From the NCBI RefSeq assembly GCF_002929215.1, contig NZ_PJII01000006.1:1-64000 (forward strand): a stretch of 64,000 nucleotides of DNA. Reading direction: 5' to 3'. The notes beneath the pieces are model-generated. The model was not told where the DNA came from. It saw nothing but the letters and a program-made list of their open reading frames with translations, and did no database searches. Shown piece by piece: positions 54,039 to 61,596 of the stretch. The DNA is from Arthrobacter sp. ZGTC412 (lineage in GTDB: Bacteria > Actinomycetota > Actinomycetes > Actinomycetales > Micrococcaceae). Both the position numbers and the translations under genes were made by a program. The stretch's first letter is position 1. Every line of letters begins with the position of its first letter.

Positions 54039-55148
54039 TCAGCACAAAGCTGCCGCTGAGCGGCGCACGGCGGCGGCCAATTGGTGGGCTTTCCCGGACG
54101 TTCGTCCCTCCTCCGCCCGCCGGGGAATGTAACCAAATCCCAGGCCGTAGGCGGGGTCCGCGAACCCGAGGGCGGCATTGGCACCTTCGTGGCCGAAAGC
54201 GCGGTGGCTGCCGAAGTTCCGGGAGGGATGCGGCTTCATGAACACCACGGCAAAAGCGTTGTCCAGGCCGGAGGACCGGTCCAGTCCCCATACCTGTTCC
54301 TGGGACATCAGCTCCACCGTTGCAGGACTCAGGAAAGCCTTCCCGCCGTCGATCCCGGTGGTGGCCGCGGCGTAAAGCTTGGCTAAACCCTCGGCGGAGC
54401 CCACTCCGCCCGCCGCCGACATGCCGGCGCCGCGCACAGCGCGGATGTTCGGGAGCTCCATGATGGTGCTGACCGCCGCGTTGCTGTTCAGGCCGTCCAG
54501 GCTGAGCGGATCGAGCCAGGGCTGTTGCGGGTCTGTGGTGTACAGGACATCCCGGTAGCGGGGCTCCAGCTCCTCCGGCAGGCCCAGGAAGAAGTCGATG
54601 TCCATTGCAGCCCGGATCCGCCGGATGTACACGCCCTGAAGCGAGTCTCCTGCCGTACGGCGGCACAGCTCCTCCATGAGGATCCCGATGGTCAGGGCGT
54701 GATAGCCAAACTGCCGTCCGGGCTGCCAGGAGGGCCGTGCCGCGGCAAGGCGGGCGGCGGCACCCGGGGTGGTGAACTCGTCCAGGGCAAAACCGCCCTC
54801 CACTCCCGGAAGCCCTGCCTGATGGGACAGAGCCTCGCGGACCAGCAGCCGGTCCTTGCCATGGACCGCGAACTCCGGCCAGTAGTGGGCAACGGGGGCG
54901 TCCAGGTCAAGCAGTCCGTCCTGGACCAGGAGTCCCACCACCATGGCAGCCACTCCCTTGGAGCAGGAGTAGGCGCCGGTTATCGTCCGCTCATCCATGT
55001 CCGGTCCACCGGTGAGCCCTACCACCTGCTTCCCGTGATGGTAAGCGGCGAGTTGCGCACTGTAGTTCGGGTCCTCAACCAGGAACGATTCGAAGAGCTC
55101 CAGTACGTTTTCGTAGCCAGGCGCTACGCGGCATTGAGATATCTGCAT
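54039..55148 (-). CDS. Serine hydrolase (EstB/beta-lactamase-like)
   Basis: A 369-residue protein of the beta-lactamase/esterase superfamily with SCSK (nucleophile Ser about residue 83) and Tyr in the YHALTIG region. The C-terminal motif is FGHEGANAALGF in place of KTG. It has no signal peptide, so it is probably a cytosolic esterase. It shares little sequence with the hydrolase at 19588-20715. Confidence 0.87.
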   Translation of the reverse strand: MQISQCRVAPGYENVLELFESFLVEDPNYSAQLAAYHHGKQVVGLTGGPDMDERTITGAYSCSKGVAAMVVGLLVQDGLLDLDAPVAHYWPEFAVHGKDRLLVREALSHQAGLPGVEGGFALDEFTTPGAAARLAAARPSWQPGRQFGYHALTIGILMEELCRRTAGDSLQGVYIRRIRAAMDIDFFLGLPEELEPRYRDVLYTTDPQQPWLDPLSLDGLNSNAAVSTIMELPNIRAVRGAGMSAAGGVGSAEGLAKLYAAATTGIDGGKAFLSPATVELMSQEQVWGLDRSSGLDNAFAVVFMKPHPSRNFGSHRAFGHEGANAALGFADPAYGLGFGYIPRRAEEGRTSGKAHQLAAAVRRSAAALC

Positions 55149-55178
55149 CCGGCCAGTTTAGCCAGAAAGCGCTTTCCT

Positions 55179-56270
55179 TTAGTTCTGCGCTCCGTGCCCG
55201 GGGGCGACTTCTTCTCCCGGCTTCACGGGCCCCGGCGGGGTCCCGTTCCCGAAGGGGCGGCCACCCAAGGACTCACGCCCGTGGTCGTCCAGCCAGCCGC
55301 CGAGCGCAGGGCCGGCGGGGACGATGCCGGTGGGATTGATGTCCTCGTGCACGATGTAGTAGTGCTGCTTGATCTGCACAAAGTCGGTGGTGTCACCGAA
55401 CCCGGGGGTCTGGAAGAGGTCGCGTGCATAGCCCCAGAGAGCCGGCATGTCGCTCAGTTTCTGGCGGTTGCATTTAAAGTGGCCGTGGTAGACGGCGTCG
55501 AACCGCGCCAGGGTGGTGAACAGGCGCACGTCGGCTTCCGTGATGGTGTCACCCACCAGGTACCGCTGCCGGGAGAGCCGCTCTTCCAGCCAGTCCATGG
55601 CCGCCCAGAGCCTGGCGTAGGCGGAGTCATAGGCTTCCTGCGAGCCAGCGAAGCCGCAGCGGTAGACCCCGTTGTTGACTTCAGTGAACACCCGCTTGTT
55701 GACCGCGTCGATCTCCTCCCGAAGGTGCTCGGGATATAGCTGGGGCGCGCCGGGGCGGTGGAACTTTGCCCACTCGGTGGAGAAGTCGAGGGTGATCTGC
55801 GGAAAGTTGTTGGTGACAACGGCGCCGGTGGCCACCTCGACAATCGCCGGTACGGTGATGCCCCGCGGGTAACCGGGGAAACGCCTGAAGTACGCCTCCT
55901 GGAGGCGCTCGATCCGCAGGACCGGATCAACGCCGTCGGGGTCCAGGTCAAACGTCCAGGACCGCGCGTCATGCGTCGGGCCGGGCTGCCCAAGCGAAAT
56001 GGCGTCCTCGAGTCCCAGAAGGCGGCGGACTATAACGGTCCGGTTGGCCCAGGGGCACGCCCTGGCAGCGATGAGGCGGTAGCGTCCCGCCTCTGCGGGC
56101 CAACCTGGCTCCCCGTTGGGGCCCGGCCTCCCGTCATAGGTAATCCGGTCCTCGATGTAATTGGTGTCGCGGTTGAACTCCGCTCCACCCGTTACGTAGG
56201 CGCCGCGGGTGCTGTGCTCGGTGGTGCTGCCGCTTACCGCCTGTTGAGGGCTTTCCGTTTCCTGGCTCAT
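55179..56270 (-). CDS. Glutathionyl-hydroquinone reductase-like (xi-class GST)
   Basis: A 363-residue protein of the YqjG/Xi-GST family. The catalytic CPWA (Cys72) lies in RACPWANRTVIVRRLLGLE, followed by TVPAIVEVATGAVVTNN with the TVP proline and a helical C-terminal domain. These enzymes remove glutathione from hydroquinones. Actinobacteria use mycothiol, so the real thiol and substrate are uncertain. Confidence 0.88.
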   Translation of the reverse strand: MSQETESPQQAVSGSTTEHSTRGAYVTGGAEFNRDTNYIEDRITYDGRPGPNGEPGWPAEAGRYRLIAARACPWANRTVIVRRLLGLEDAISLGQPGPTHDARSWTFDLDPDGVDPVLRIERLQEAYFRRFPGYPRGITVPAIVEVATGAVVTNNFPQITLDFSTEWAKFHRPGAPQLYPEHLREEIDAVNKRVFTEVNNGVYRCGFAGSQEAYDSAYARLWAAMDWLEERLSRQRYLVGDTITEADVRLFTTLARFDAVYHGHFKCNRQKLSDMPALWGYARDLFQTPGFGDTTDFVQIKQHYYIVHEDINPTGIVPAGPALGGWLDDHGRESLGGRPFGNGTPPGPVKPGEEVAPGHGAQN

Positions 56271-56279
56271 GGATCCACC

Positions 56280-57020
56280 TTAAGCGCCCGGGGGCAGGAT
56301 CGCAGAGATGGGTTGCCACGCCACCAGCCAGGACCCGGCAACCAGGACCGTGAACAGGACAATCCAGGCGCCCGAAGGAATAGCCGTCGCACGGTACAGC
56401 AGGTAGGCGTCCGAGCTGGCAAGCCGGTCCCTCCGCCGCAGGTGCACGTGGGTGAGCTTTATGAGGTCCCTGACAGCGCCCACCAGCAGCACCAGGCCCA
56501 GGATGACGGACACGTGGCCCACAAATCCGGCCGGCACCAGGAAAATGAGGGCGATATTGCCGGCGATCGCGGCGGAGGTGATCAGGAAGCCTGCGGGGTT
56601 GCGCAGGAACAGCAGTGTGGCTGCAAGGGCCACCGTGCTGACTGCAAGGGCAGCCGGCCCCCACCCGTTGAAACCGCACCACACAAACGCAGCGCCGACT
56701 ACGGCAGGCACCGGATAACCCCAGAAGCAGGACCACACGGTGGCAAGTTTGCTGCGGCTGTATGTGGTGGTGGTGCCTGAATGGTCCAGCCGAAGCCGTA
56801 TCCCGGACACCCGCTGGCCGCTCGTGACGGCCGCGAAGGCATGTCCCAGCTCGTGGGTGGCAGTTGCAAGCAGGCCAACGTACTTCCAGGACCGGCGGGG
56901 GATCGACAGGGCAGTCACTATGCAGACCGCCAGCACCAGCTCAGTGAACGTAATGACGGGAACCTCTGTGCGGCTGAAGGCACTGATGAACGTGTTCCAG
57001 GGGTTGTCCGGCAGGTTCAT
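56280..57020 (-). CDS. M50-like membrane metalloprotease
   Basis: A 246-residue membrane protein with the zinc motif HELGH (residues 56-60) in a helix, and six hydrophobic segments. This is the M50B-like type with a distal Asp that I could not place surely. Site-2 proteases cleave peptides inside membranes; the target is unknown. It is adjacent to the reductase gene on the same strand. Confidence 0.82.
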   Translation of the reverse strand: MNLPDNPWNTFISAFSRTEVPVITFTELVLAVCIVTALSIPRRSWKYVGLLATATHELGHAFAAVTSGQRVSGIRLRLDHSGTTTTYSRSKLATVWSCFWGYPVPAVVGAAFVWCGFNGWGPAALAVSTVALAATLLFLRNPAGFLITSAAIAGNIALIFLVPAGFVGHVSVILGLVLLVGAVRDLIKLTHVHLRRRDRLASSDAYLLYRATAIPSGAWIVLFTVLVAGSWLVAWQPISAILPPGA

Positions 57021-57151
57021 CGAATGGTGTCCGGGAATGAGTGGTCATTTTCAGCCATAAGCCCCTACGGTACTAGGGATGGGTGGACGCTGCCGCGGCG
57101 CCCCGTGCCGCCCCGTCCCACCGCAGCAGGAAACACAGGAACAGAGGAAAC

Positions 57152-57616
57152 GTGTCATCTTTGAAGGAACGGCTGCAGGCCGACGTCGTCATCCATATGA
57201 AGGAGCGCAACAAAACTGCGCTGACCACCGTCCGGAACGTTCTGGGCGAGATTGAGACCCGTGAGAAGTCGGGTAAGGCACCCGTGCAGCTCGATGACGC
57301 GCAGGTGACATCCCTGCTTCAGAAGGAAGCCGCGAAACGCCGGGATACGGCCGGCATTTACGCGGAAGCGGGACAGCCGGACCGTGCGGCGGCGGAAATC
57401 GCCGAAGCGGAAGTCATCGAGTCTTACCTGCCCAAGCCGCTGTCCCTGGCGGAGGTTGAGGCAATTGTGGACGAGGTCATCGAGGGTCTCCGCGCCGAGG
57501 GCCGCGAGCTGACCGCCCGGCAGATGGGCGAAGTGATGAAGCCCGTAACCGCAAAGGTTGCAGGGCGCTTCGACGGCAAGGAAGTGAGCCAGCTGGTCCG
57601 GCAGAAGCTCGCTTAA
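57152..57616 (+). CDS. GatB/YqeY-domain protein
   Basis: A 154-residue all-helical protein matching the YqeY family: SSLKERLQADVVIHMKERN at the N-terminus, EAEVIESYLPKPLSLAEVEA in the middle and the C-terminal LTARQMGEVMKPVTAKVAGR. It resembles the tRNA-binding tail domain of GatB. The start is GTG 57152 with AGAGGA upstream. The frame extends 5' without family text. Confidence 0.9.
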   Translation: MSSLKERLQADVVIHMKERNKTALTTVRNVLGEIETREKSGKAPVQLDDAQVTSLLQKEAAKRRDTAGIYAEAGQPDRAAAEIAEAEVIESYLPKPLSLAEVEAIVDEVIEGLRAEGRELTARQMGEVMKPVTAKVAGRFDGKEVSQLVRQKLA

Positions 57617-57621
57617 AGCGG

Positions 57622-57655
57622 AAAGGCACGTCCACCAGATGGCGGGCGTGCCTTT
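57622..57655 (+). terminator. Terminator after YqeY gene
   Basis: AAAGGCACG (57622-57630) pairs with CGTGCCTTT (57647-57655), followed by T and further A/T. The centre also pairs partially. It ends the yqeY-like transcript. Confidence 0.8.
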
Positions 57656-57704
57656 TGCTCAGTTGGGGGAGCGGCTGCATGATCCGTCCCGCCTGACTGC
57701 CTGA

Positions 57705-58007
57705 TTAGCCTTCGCACTCTGTGCAGTAGGTGTGGCCGTCCTTCTGGCGCGCAATCTGCGAGCGGTGGCGGACCAGGAAGCAGGAGTAGCAGGTGAATTC
57801 GTCCTCTGCCTGGGGGATGACCTGCACCACGAGCTCCTCAGCGACAAACTCGCCGCCGGGTACGCCCGCGCCGTCGAGGCCGTCAGCTTCGTCCAGCTCC
57901 AGGACAACGCTGCGCGCGTCGGGAGCGTTAGCTGACTGGAGCTGCTCGAGAGAGTTGTCCTGCGATTCCTTGACGTCGGAACGCAGTTCATCGTAATCGG
58001 TTGCCAA
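57705..58007 (-). CDS. DUF4193 zinc-ribbon protein
   Basis: A protein of about 100 residues starting at TTG 58007 (LATDYDELRSD). The longer frame up to 58079 lacks family character. An acidic N-terminal region is followed by the DUF4193 C-terminus EFTCYSCFLVRHRSQIARQK and YCTEC, a four-Cys zinc ribbon. The family is actinobacterial and essential in some species; its function is not firmly known. Confidence 0.85.
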   Translation of the reverse strand: MATDYDELRSDVKESQDNSLEQLQSANAPDARSVVLELDEADGLDGAGVPGGEFVAEELVVQVIPQAEDEFTCYSCFLVRHRSQIARQKDGHTYCTECEG

Positions 58008-58216
58008 TTTAGGTGCTTCTCTTTTCTTTGGTTCGTCTGTCGCGTATGAAACGTACAGCATCATCCGGGTATTCCCCAATAGCGGGAGTATATTGACTGC
58101 CGTTTGGGTAGAGGTTTAAAGGACGCGGCCTCAAGGTTCATCACCCTACTGTGGCTGCACGGGCAGGGGAGGTCGCGGCGAACGCTGCGGTCTCCGCACT
58201 ATTCGAAGGGGTACAT

Positions 58217-59359
58217 GTGGAGCAACTCACTGCAGAGTTCGGAGGCGCCGGGCGGGCCGGCACGGGCGTTGGTCCGGTTCTGGAAAAGTTCGAATCAGTA
58301 TCAAGGATAGCCGTCCTGCGTGGCGGCGGTCTCGGCGACCTGATTTTCGCCATTCCCGCCATTGCCGCCTTGAAGACGGCATACCCTGAGGCCTCCATCA
58401 CACTCCTCGGCACTCCGGCGCACAAGGCTTTGATTGCTGCTACGAAGAGCCCGGTGGATGAGGTTCAGGTCCTGCCCTTTTCGGAAGGTGTCCGGCCCGG
58501 CGCCGAGGACGAGGAAGAGCTGGACCGGTTTTTCGAGGAAATGCGCGCCCGCCGCTTTGACCTGGCAGTCCAGATCCATGGCGGCGGGCGGTATTCCAAC
58601 CCTTTCCTGCTCCGGCTGGGGGCCCGGCATACGGTGGGGACGCGCACCCCGGACGCCGCGAGCCTGGAACGGACGGTGCCGTACCTCTATTACCAGCACG
58701 AACCCCTGCGGGCGCTGGAGGTGTCCGGGTTCGCCGGTGCCTTCCCCGTTGATCTTGAGGCGCGCCTGGCGCCGGCCGAGGGACTGCGCTCCACTGCCCA
58801 AACAGCCGACGACGATGGCCGGCCTTTGGTGGTGCTGCATCCCGGCGCTACGGATCCACGCCGCCGTTGGCCGGCTGAGCGGTTCGCTGAACTTGCCGTG
58901 GCATGCGCCGCGGACGGTTTCCAGGTGGTGGTAGTAGGGGACGGGAGCGAGAAGGGAATTGCCGACCGCATCGTCGAACTGGCCGCCTCAAGCCCTGTCC
59001 GGTCGTTTGCCGGCGAACTGGACATGGGAGGTTTGGTGGCGCTGCTGGCGAGTGCGTCGGTGGTAGTCGGCAATGACAGCGGTCCGCGACACCTCGCGCA
59101 GGCGCTCGGGGTTCCCACCGTGGGCATCTTCTGGGCCGGCAACGTCATCAATGCCGGCGCGCTGGGGCGGAGCCTGCACCGGATCCGCGCTTCCTGGGTG
59201 ACCGCCTGTCCCACCTGCGGCATAGACGTAACCCAGGTGGGCTGGACAGCCCCGCGCTGCGCCCACGACGACTCCCTGGTGGCCAGCATTGAAGCGCGGG
59301 ATGTGCACGAGGACGTCCGCAGCCTCGCAGCCACCGAGCTGGACAGGCAGCGCCCATGA
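58217..59359 (+). CDS. GT9-family glycosyltransferase (first of a pair)
   Basis: About 380 residues from GTG 58217, preceded by GAAGGGG; a GTG at 58151 starts the frame but has no ribosome-binding site. GT9 features are RIAVLRGGGLGDLIFAIPAI, HPGATDPRRRWPAERF, and the donor-site VVGNDSGPRHLAQALGVPTV. These enzymes resemble heptosyltransferases of LPS, but the organism has no LPS. The end overlaps the next GT9 gene (ATGA). Confidence 0.87.
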   Translation: MEQLTAEFGGAGRAGTGVGPVLEKFESVSRIAVLRGGGLGDLIFAIPAIAALKTAYPEASITLLGTPAHKALIAATKSPVDEVQVLPFSEGVRPGAEDEEELDRFFEEMRARRFDLAVQIHGGGRYSNPFLLRLGARHTVGTRTPDAASLERTVPYLYYQHEPLRALEVSGFAGAFPVDLEARLAPAEGLRSTAQTADDDGRPLVVLHPGATDPRRRWPAERFAELAVACAADGFQVVVVGDGSEKGIADRIVELAASSPVRSFAGELDMGGLVALLASASVVVGNDSGPRHLAQALGVPTVGIFWAGNVINAGALGRSLHRIRASWVTACPTCGIDVTQVGWTAPRCAHDDSLVASIEARDVHEDVRSLAATELDRQRP

Positions 59360-60327
59360 GCGCCACAGAGAGTGCGGCACCACAGGAAGCCATGGGACTG
59401 CACGATGGAAAACCTGAGCTCCTGGTGCTTCGGGCGTTAAAGCTTGGGGACCTGCTCGTCGCAGTGCCGGCTTTGAAGGCACTCCGGCGCACGTTTCCGG
59501 AACACCGGCTGCGGTACGCGGCGCAGGGCTGGCTTTCGGAGGCGCTGGGGCTCGTGGGTGGTTACGAACTTTTCCCTACGCACGGTTTGGACGAACCCCT
59601 GGCCATGGAGCCCGGCGTCGTGGATGTGGCAGTGAACCTGCACGGCAGCGGACCGGAAAGCCAGGGCCGGATCGAGGCGTTGCAGGCCCGACAGACCATA
59701 GGCCACCGGAGCCAGTACCGGGACGGACCGCCGTGGCGGAACGAACTTCACGAGAGGGAACGCTGGGCGAAGCTCCTGGAGTGGCACGGCATCGAAGCGG
59801 ACCCCTTGGACATCCAGCTGAACACTCCGCACGTGCCCAGCCCCGTTCCAGGTGCCACCGTCTTGCATGTGGGGGCCGCCTACGGCAGCCGCCTGTGGCC
59901 AGCCGAGCGCTTTGCAGCGGTGGCCTCCGCCCTTGACCAGGCCGGGCACAACGTCGTTTTCACCGGCGGTAGCGGTGAAAGGGACCGGGCGCTGGATGTG
60001 TGCCGGCGATCGGGTCTTGCGGAGGACGCGGTTCTGGCGGGGAGGCTCGGCCTGGCTGAATTTGCCGCGACCATTGCCGCGGCGCGCCTGGTCATCTCCG
60101 CGGACACCGGAGCTGCGCATCTGGCATCCGCGTACGGAACACCATCGGTGGTGTTGTTCGGGCCGGCTCCCCCAGAGATCTGGGGTCCGCCCCCGGGTCC
60201 GCACGTTGTCCTGACCCGCGCCGAACTGCGGCGGGGCGAGACCTTCGCTGTCGAGCCGGATCCGGCGCTGCTGGCAGTCACGGTGCAGGATGTTCTGGCT
60301 GCAGTGCGGGGGCTGGGAGTGTTGTAG
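59356..60327 (+). CDS. GT9-family glycosyltransferase (second of a pair)
   Basis: A 323-residue second member of the family: LLVLRALKLGDLLVAVPALKALRR at the start and VISADTGAAHLASAYGTPSV near the end. It is less like its neighbour than a simple duplicate would be. The pair probably acts in sequence on a cell-wall or exopolysaccharide acceptor; that is inference from gene overlap. Confidence 0.88.
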   Translation: MSATESAAPQEAMGLHDGKPELLVLRALKLGDLLVAVPALKALRRTFPEHRLRYAAQGWLSEALGLVGGYELFPTHGLDEPLAMEPGVVDVAVNLHGSGPESQGRIEALQARQTIGHRSQYRDGPPWRNELHERERWAKLLEWHGIEADPLDIQLNTPHVPSPVPGATVLHVGAAYGSRLWPAERFAAVASALDQAGHNVVFTGGSGERDRALDVCRRSGLAEDAVLAGRLGLAEFAATIAAARLVISADTGAAHLASAYGTPSVVLFGPAPPEIWGPPPGPHVVLTRAELRRGETFAVEPDPALLAVTVQDVLAAVRGLGVL

Positions 60328-60399
60328 GGCAGGGTCGTTAGCGTGGGCCCGGCCGAGTTTGGGGCTCTTGCTGGGCGCCATGAGATCCTAAGATTAGTC

Positions 60400-60630
60400 A
60401 TGGGCGCTGAGCTGGAGATTACCTTGGTGTTAACGATGGCGTTCCTTTGGATCGCTGGCTCCCTCGCTATGCTGTCCGGTATAGACCGGCCGGAGAGGAA
60501 GGCCCGCCGCCAGGAGCGGAGGGCCGACCGGGCTGGAAGAGGCCGGGTCAAGTACAGGCCGGTGGCACGCGGCTCCCGGCTGACCGGGCGCAGCCGGCAA
60601 GCGCGGACCCATAGCCTAAGACCACACTAG
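60400..60630 (+). CDS. Small membrane protein with basic tail
   Basis: A 76-residue protein. One membrane helix (TLVLTMAFLWIAGSLAML) is followed by a very basic tail rich in Arg (RPERKARRQERRADRAGR). No family is recognised and no strong ribosome-binding site is seen. Anchoring or RNA-contact roles are only speculation. Confidence 0.5.
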   Translation: MGAELEITLVLTMAFLWIAGSLAMLSGIDRPERKARRQERRADRAGRGRVKYRPVARGSRLTGRSRQARTHSLRPH

Positions 60631-60653
60631 GCACGGACACCACGCGAGTCTGC

Positions 60654-61361
60654 TCAACTGACTTGGTCTGGTGGGGTAGCAGATGTGGGCCGGGCCGGGC
60701 CGGCGAAAACCACTGAGTGGGGGTGGGGGCGCCCGGTTTGGACCAAAGTTGCTATGGCTTGTGCAATCTTCCGTCCGCCCTGTGATGACGGTTCGATGGG
60801 GTTGGCGTAGTCCCCGTCTTCACTGCAGATGAGGCGCAGGTCGATCAGCGGTGTGCCGCTGCCAAAGGCTGCCCGTGTAATGGAGTCGTTGAAGAGGGAC
60901 AGTGCAGCTTTGATGACCTTCTGGTTCGGTTCTGACGGGGGTGTGTCGTAGATGCTGCATACCGCCGTCGGAAGGCCCTGTGCCAGGACTGCGGGCAGCA
61001 TGGCCCGGTAGTCGGCGTCGAACCTGTCCCTTCCGGCATCAAGCAGGAGCAGGGCTTCGGCAACTGAGCCCGGACGCTCCTGCAACAATGGCGCATAGCC
61101 CAGGGCGTCGTTTCCGCCGACGCTCACCACAAGGTGGGTGGCGTCGGCGGGAAGGGCGTGGAGTTGGCGGGCGACGCCGGCGATGACGTCCCCGTCAATG
61201 GCCAGAAGCGAGCATTTCCAGCCCGGAAGTTCCTGCCGCAGTTGGTTGATGACGTCAGGACCACCGTCCACGTAGGCGGCGTTGTCAAAGATGGAATCGC
61301 CTAAGAGGACCACGTGGCCCGTTTCCCGGTCCTCATCTGCAGCAACGTTCATGAGGGTCAT
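60654..61361 (-). CDS. SGNH/GDSL-type hydrolase
   Basis: A 235-residue protein with the GDSL block VVLLGDSIFDNAAYV and the GGND block VVSVGGNDALG. The canonical C-terminal DxxH block is not obvious: the place reads IEPSSQGGRKIA with no His. Catalysis may rely on another residue or the enzyme may be altered. It is divergent from the leader of the PheS-like gene. Confidence 0.8.
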   Translation of the reverse strand: MTLMNVAADEDRETGHVVLLGDSIFDNAAYVDGGPDVINQLRQELPGWKCSLLAIDGDVIAGVARQLHALPADATHLVVSVGGNDALGYAPLLQERPGSVAEALLLLDAGRDRFDADYRAMLPAVLAQGLPTAVCSIYDTPPSEPNQKVIKAALSLFNDSITRAAFGSGTPLIDLRLICSEDGDYANPIEPSSQGGRKIAQAIATLVQTGRPHPHSVVFAGPARPTSATPPDQVS

Positions 61362-61449
61362 GTTCCACCCTTGCGCACCCGGCCGCTACCCGCCGGGCAC
61401 GAAACAAAAGTGAGTATCGCCCTGCCCTCCCATTCAAAATTCATTGGGG

Positions 61450-61455
61450 TATAGT
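61450..61455 (+). promoter_or_regulatory. Probable -10 box of the PheS-like gene
   Basis: TATAGT lies at 61450-61455 in an A/T-rich patch in otherwise GC-rich DNA. A transcription start about seven bases downstream would fall at or next to ATG 61462, implying a leaderless transcript. No convincing -35 hexamer is seen at 17 bp. Confidence 0.55.
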
Positions 61456-61461
61456 CGCCCC

Positions 61462-61533
61462 ATGCTTTGTACGCGCCGATTTACTTGCCCCCGACCGTTT
61501 TTCGGTCGCGAGGGCTTACAGGCGCGCGCCTAG
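61462..61533 (+). CDS. Leader peptide (23 aa), Phe- and Cys-containing
   Basis: An ORF of 23 codons from ATG 61462 to TAG 61531-61533, reading MLCTRRFTCPRPFF then GREGLQARA. It carries Phe7, Phe13 and Phe14 and two Cys, a high density for so short a peptide. The start coincides with the predicted transcription start, so it would be translated from a leaderless end. The paired Phe codons (61498-61503) lie in the loop and first stem base of a hairpin, as expected for a ribosome-controlled attenuator. It is too short for standard gene calling. Confidence 0.55.
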   Translation: MLCTRRFTCPRPFFGREGLQARA

Positions 61534-61559
61534 GTCCTGGCGCTGGAGTGGGTCGGGGG
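61488..61559 (+). promoter_or_regulatory. Two mutually exclusive helices in the leader
   Basis: CGACCG (61492-61497) and CGGTCG (61503-61508) form a local hairpin with a TTTTT loop that covers the Phe-Phe codons. CCCCCGACC (61488-61496) can instead pair perfectly over nine bases with GGTCGGGGG (61551-61559). The two cannot form together because they share bases 61492-61496. A ribosome stalled or moving over this region would decide between them. There is no obvious T-tract terminator, so control may be translational or Rho-linked. Confidence 0.6.
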
Positions 61560-61596
61560 AGGAGACCACCACCCAAGCCCAATCCAAGGACCAACA

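Noticed and set aside
54525-56780. Plus-strand frames of 404 and 340 codons across three minus-strand genes
   Set aside because: Antisense to serine hydrolase, GST-like and M50-like genes with intact active-site motifs.
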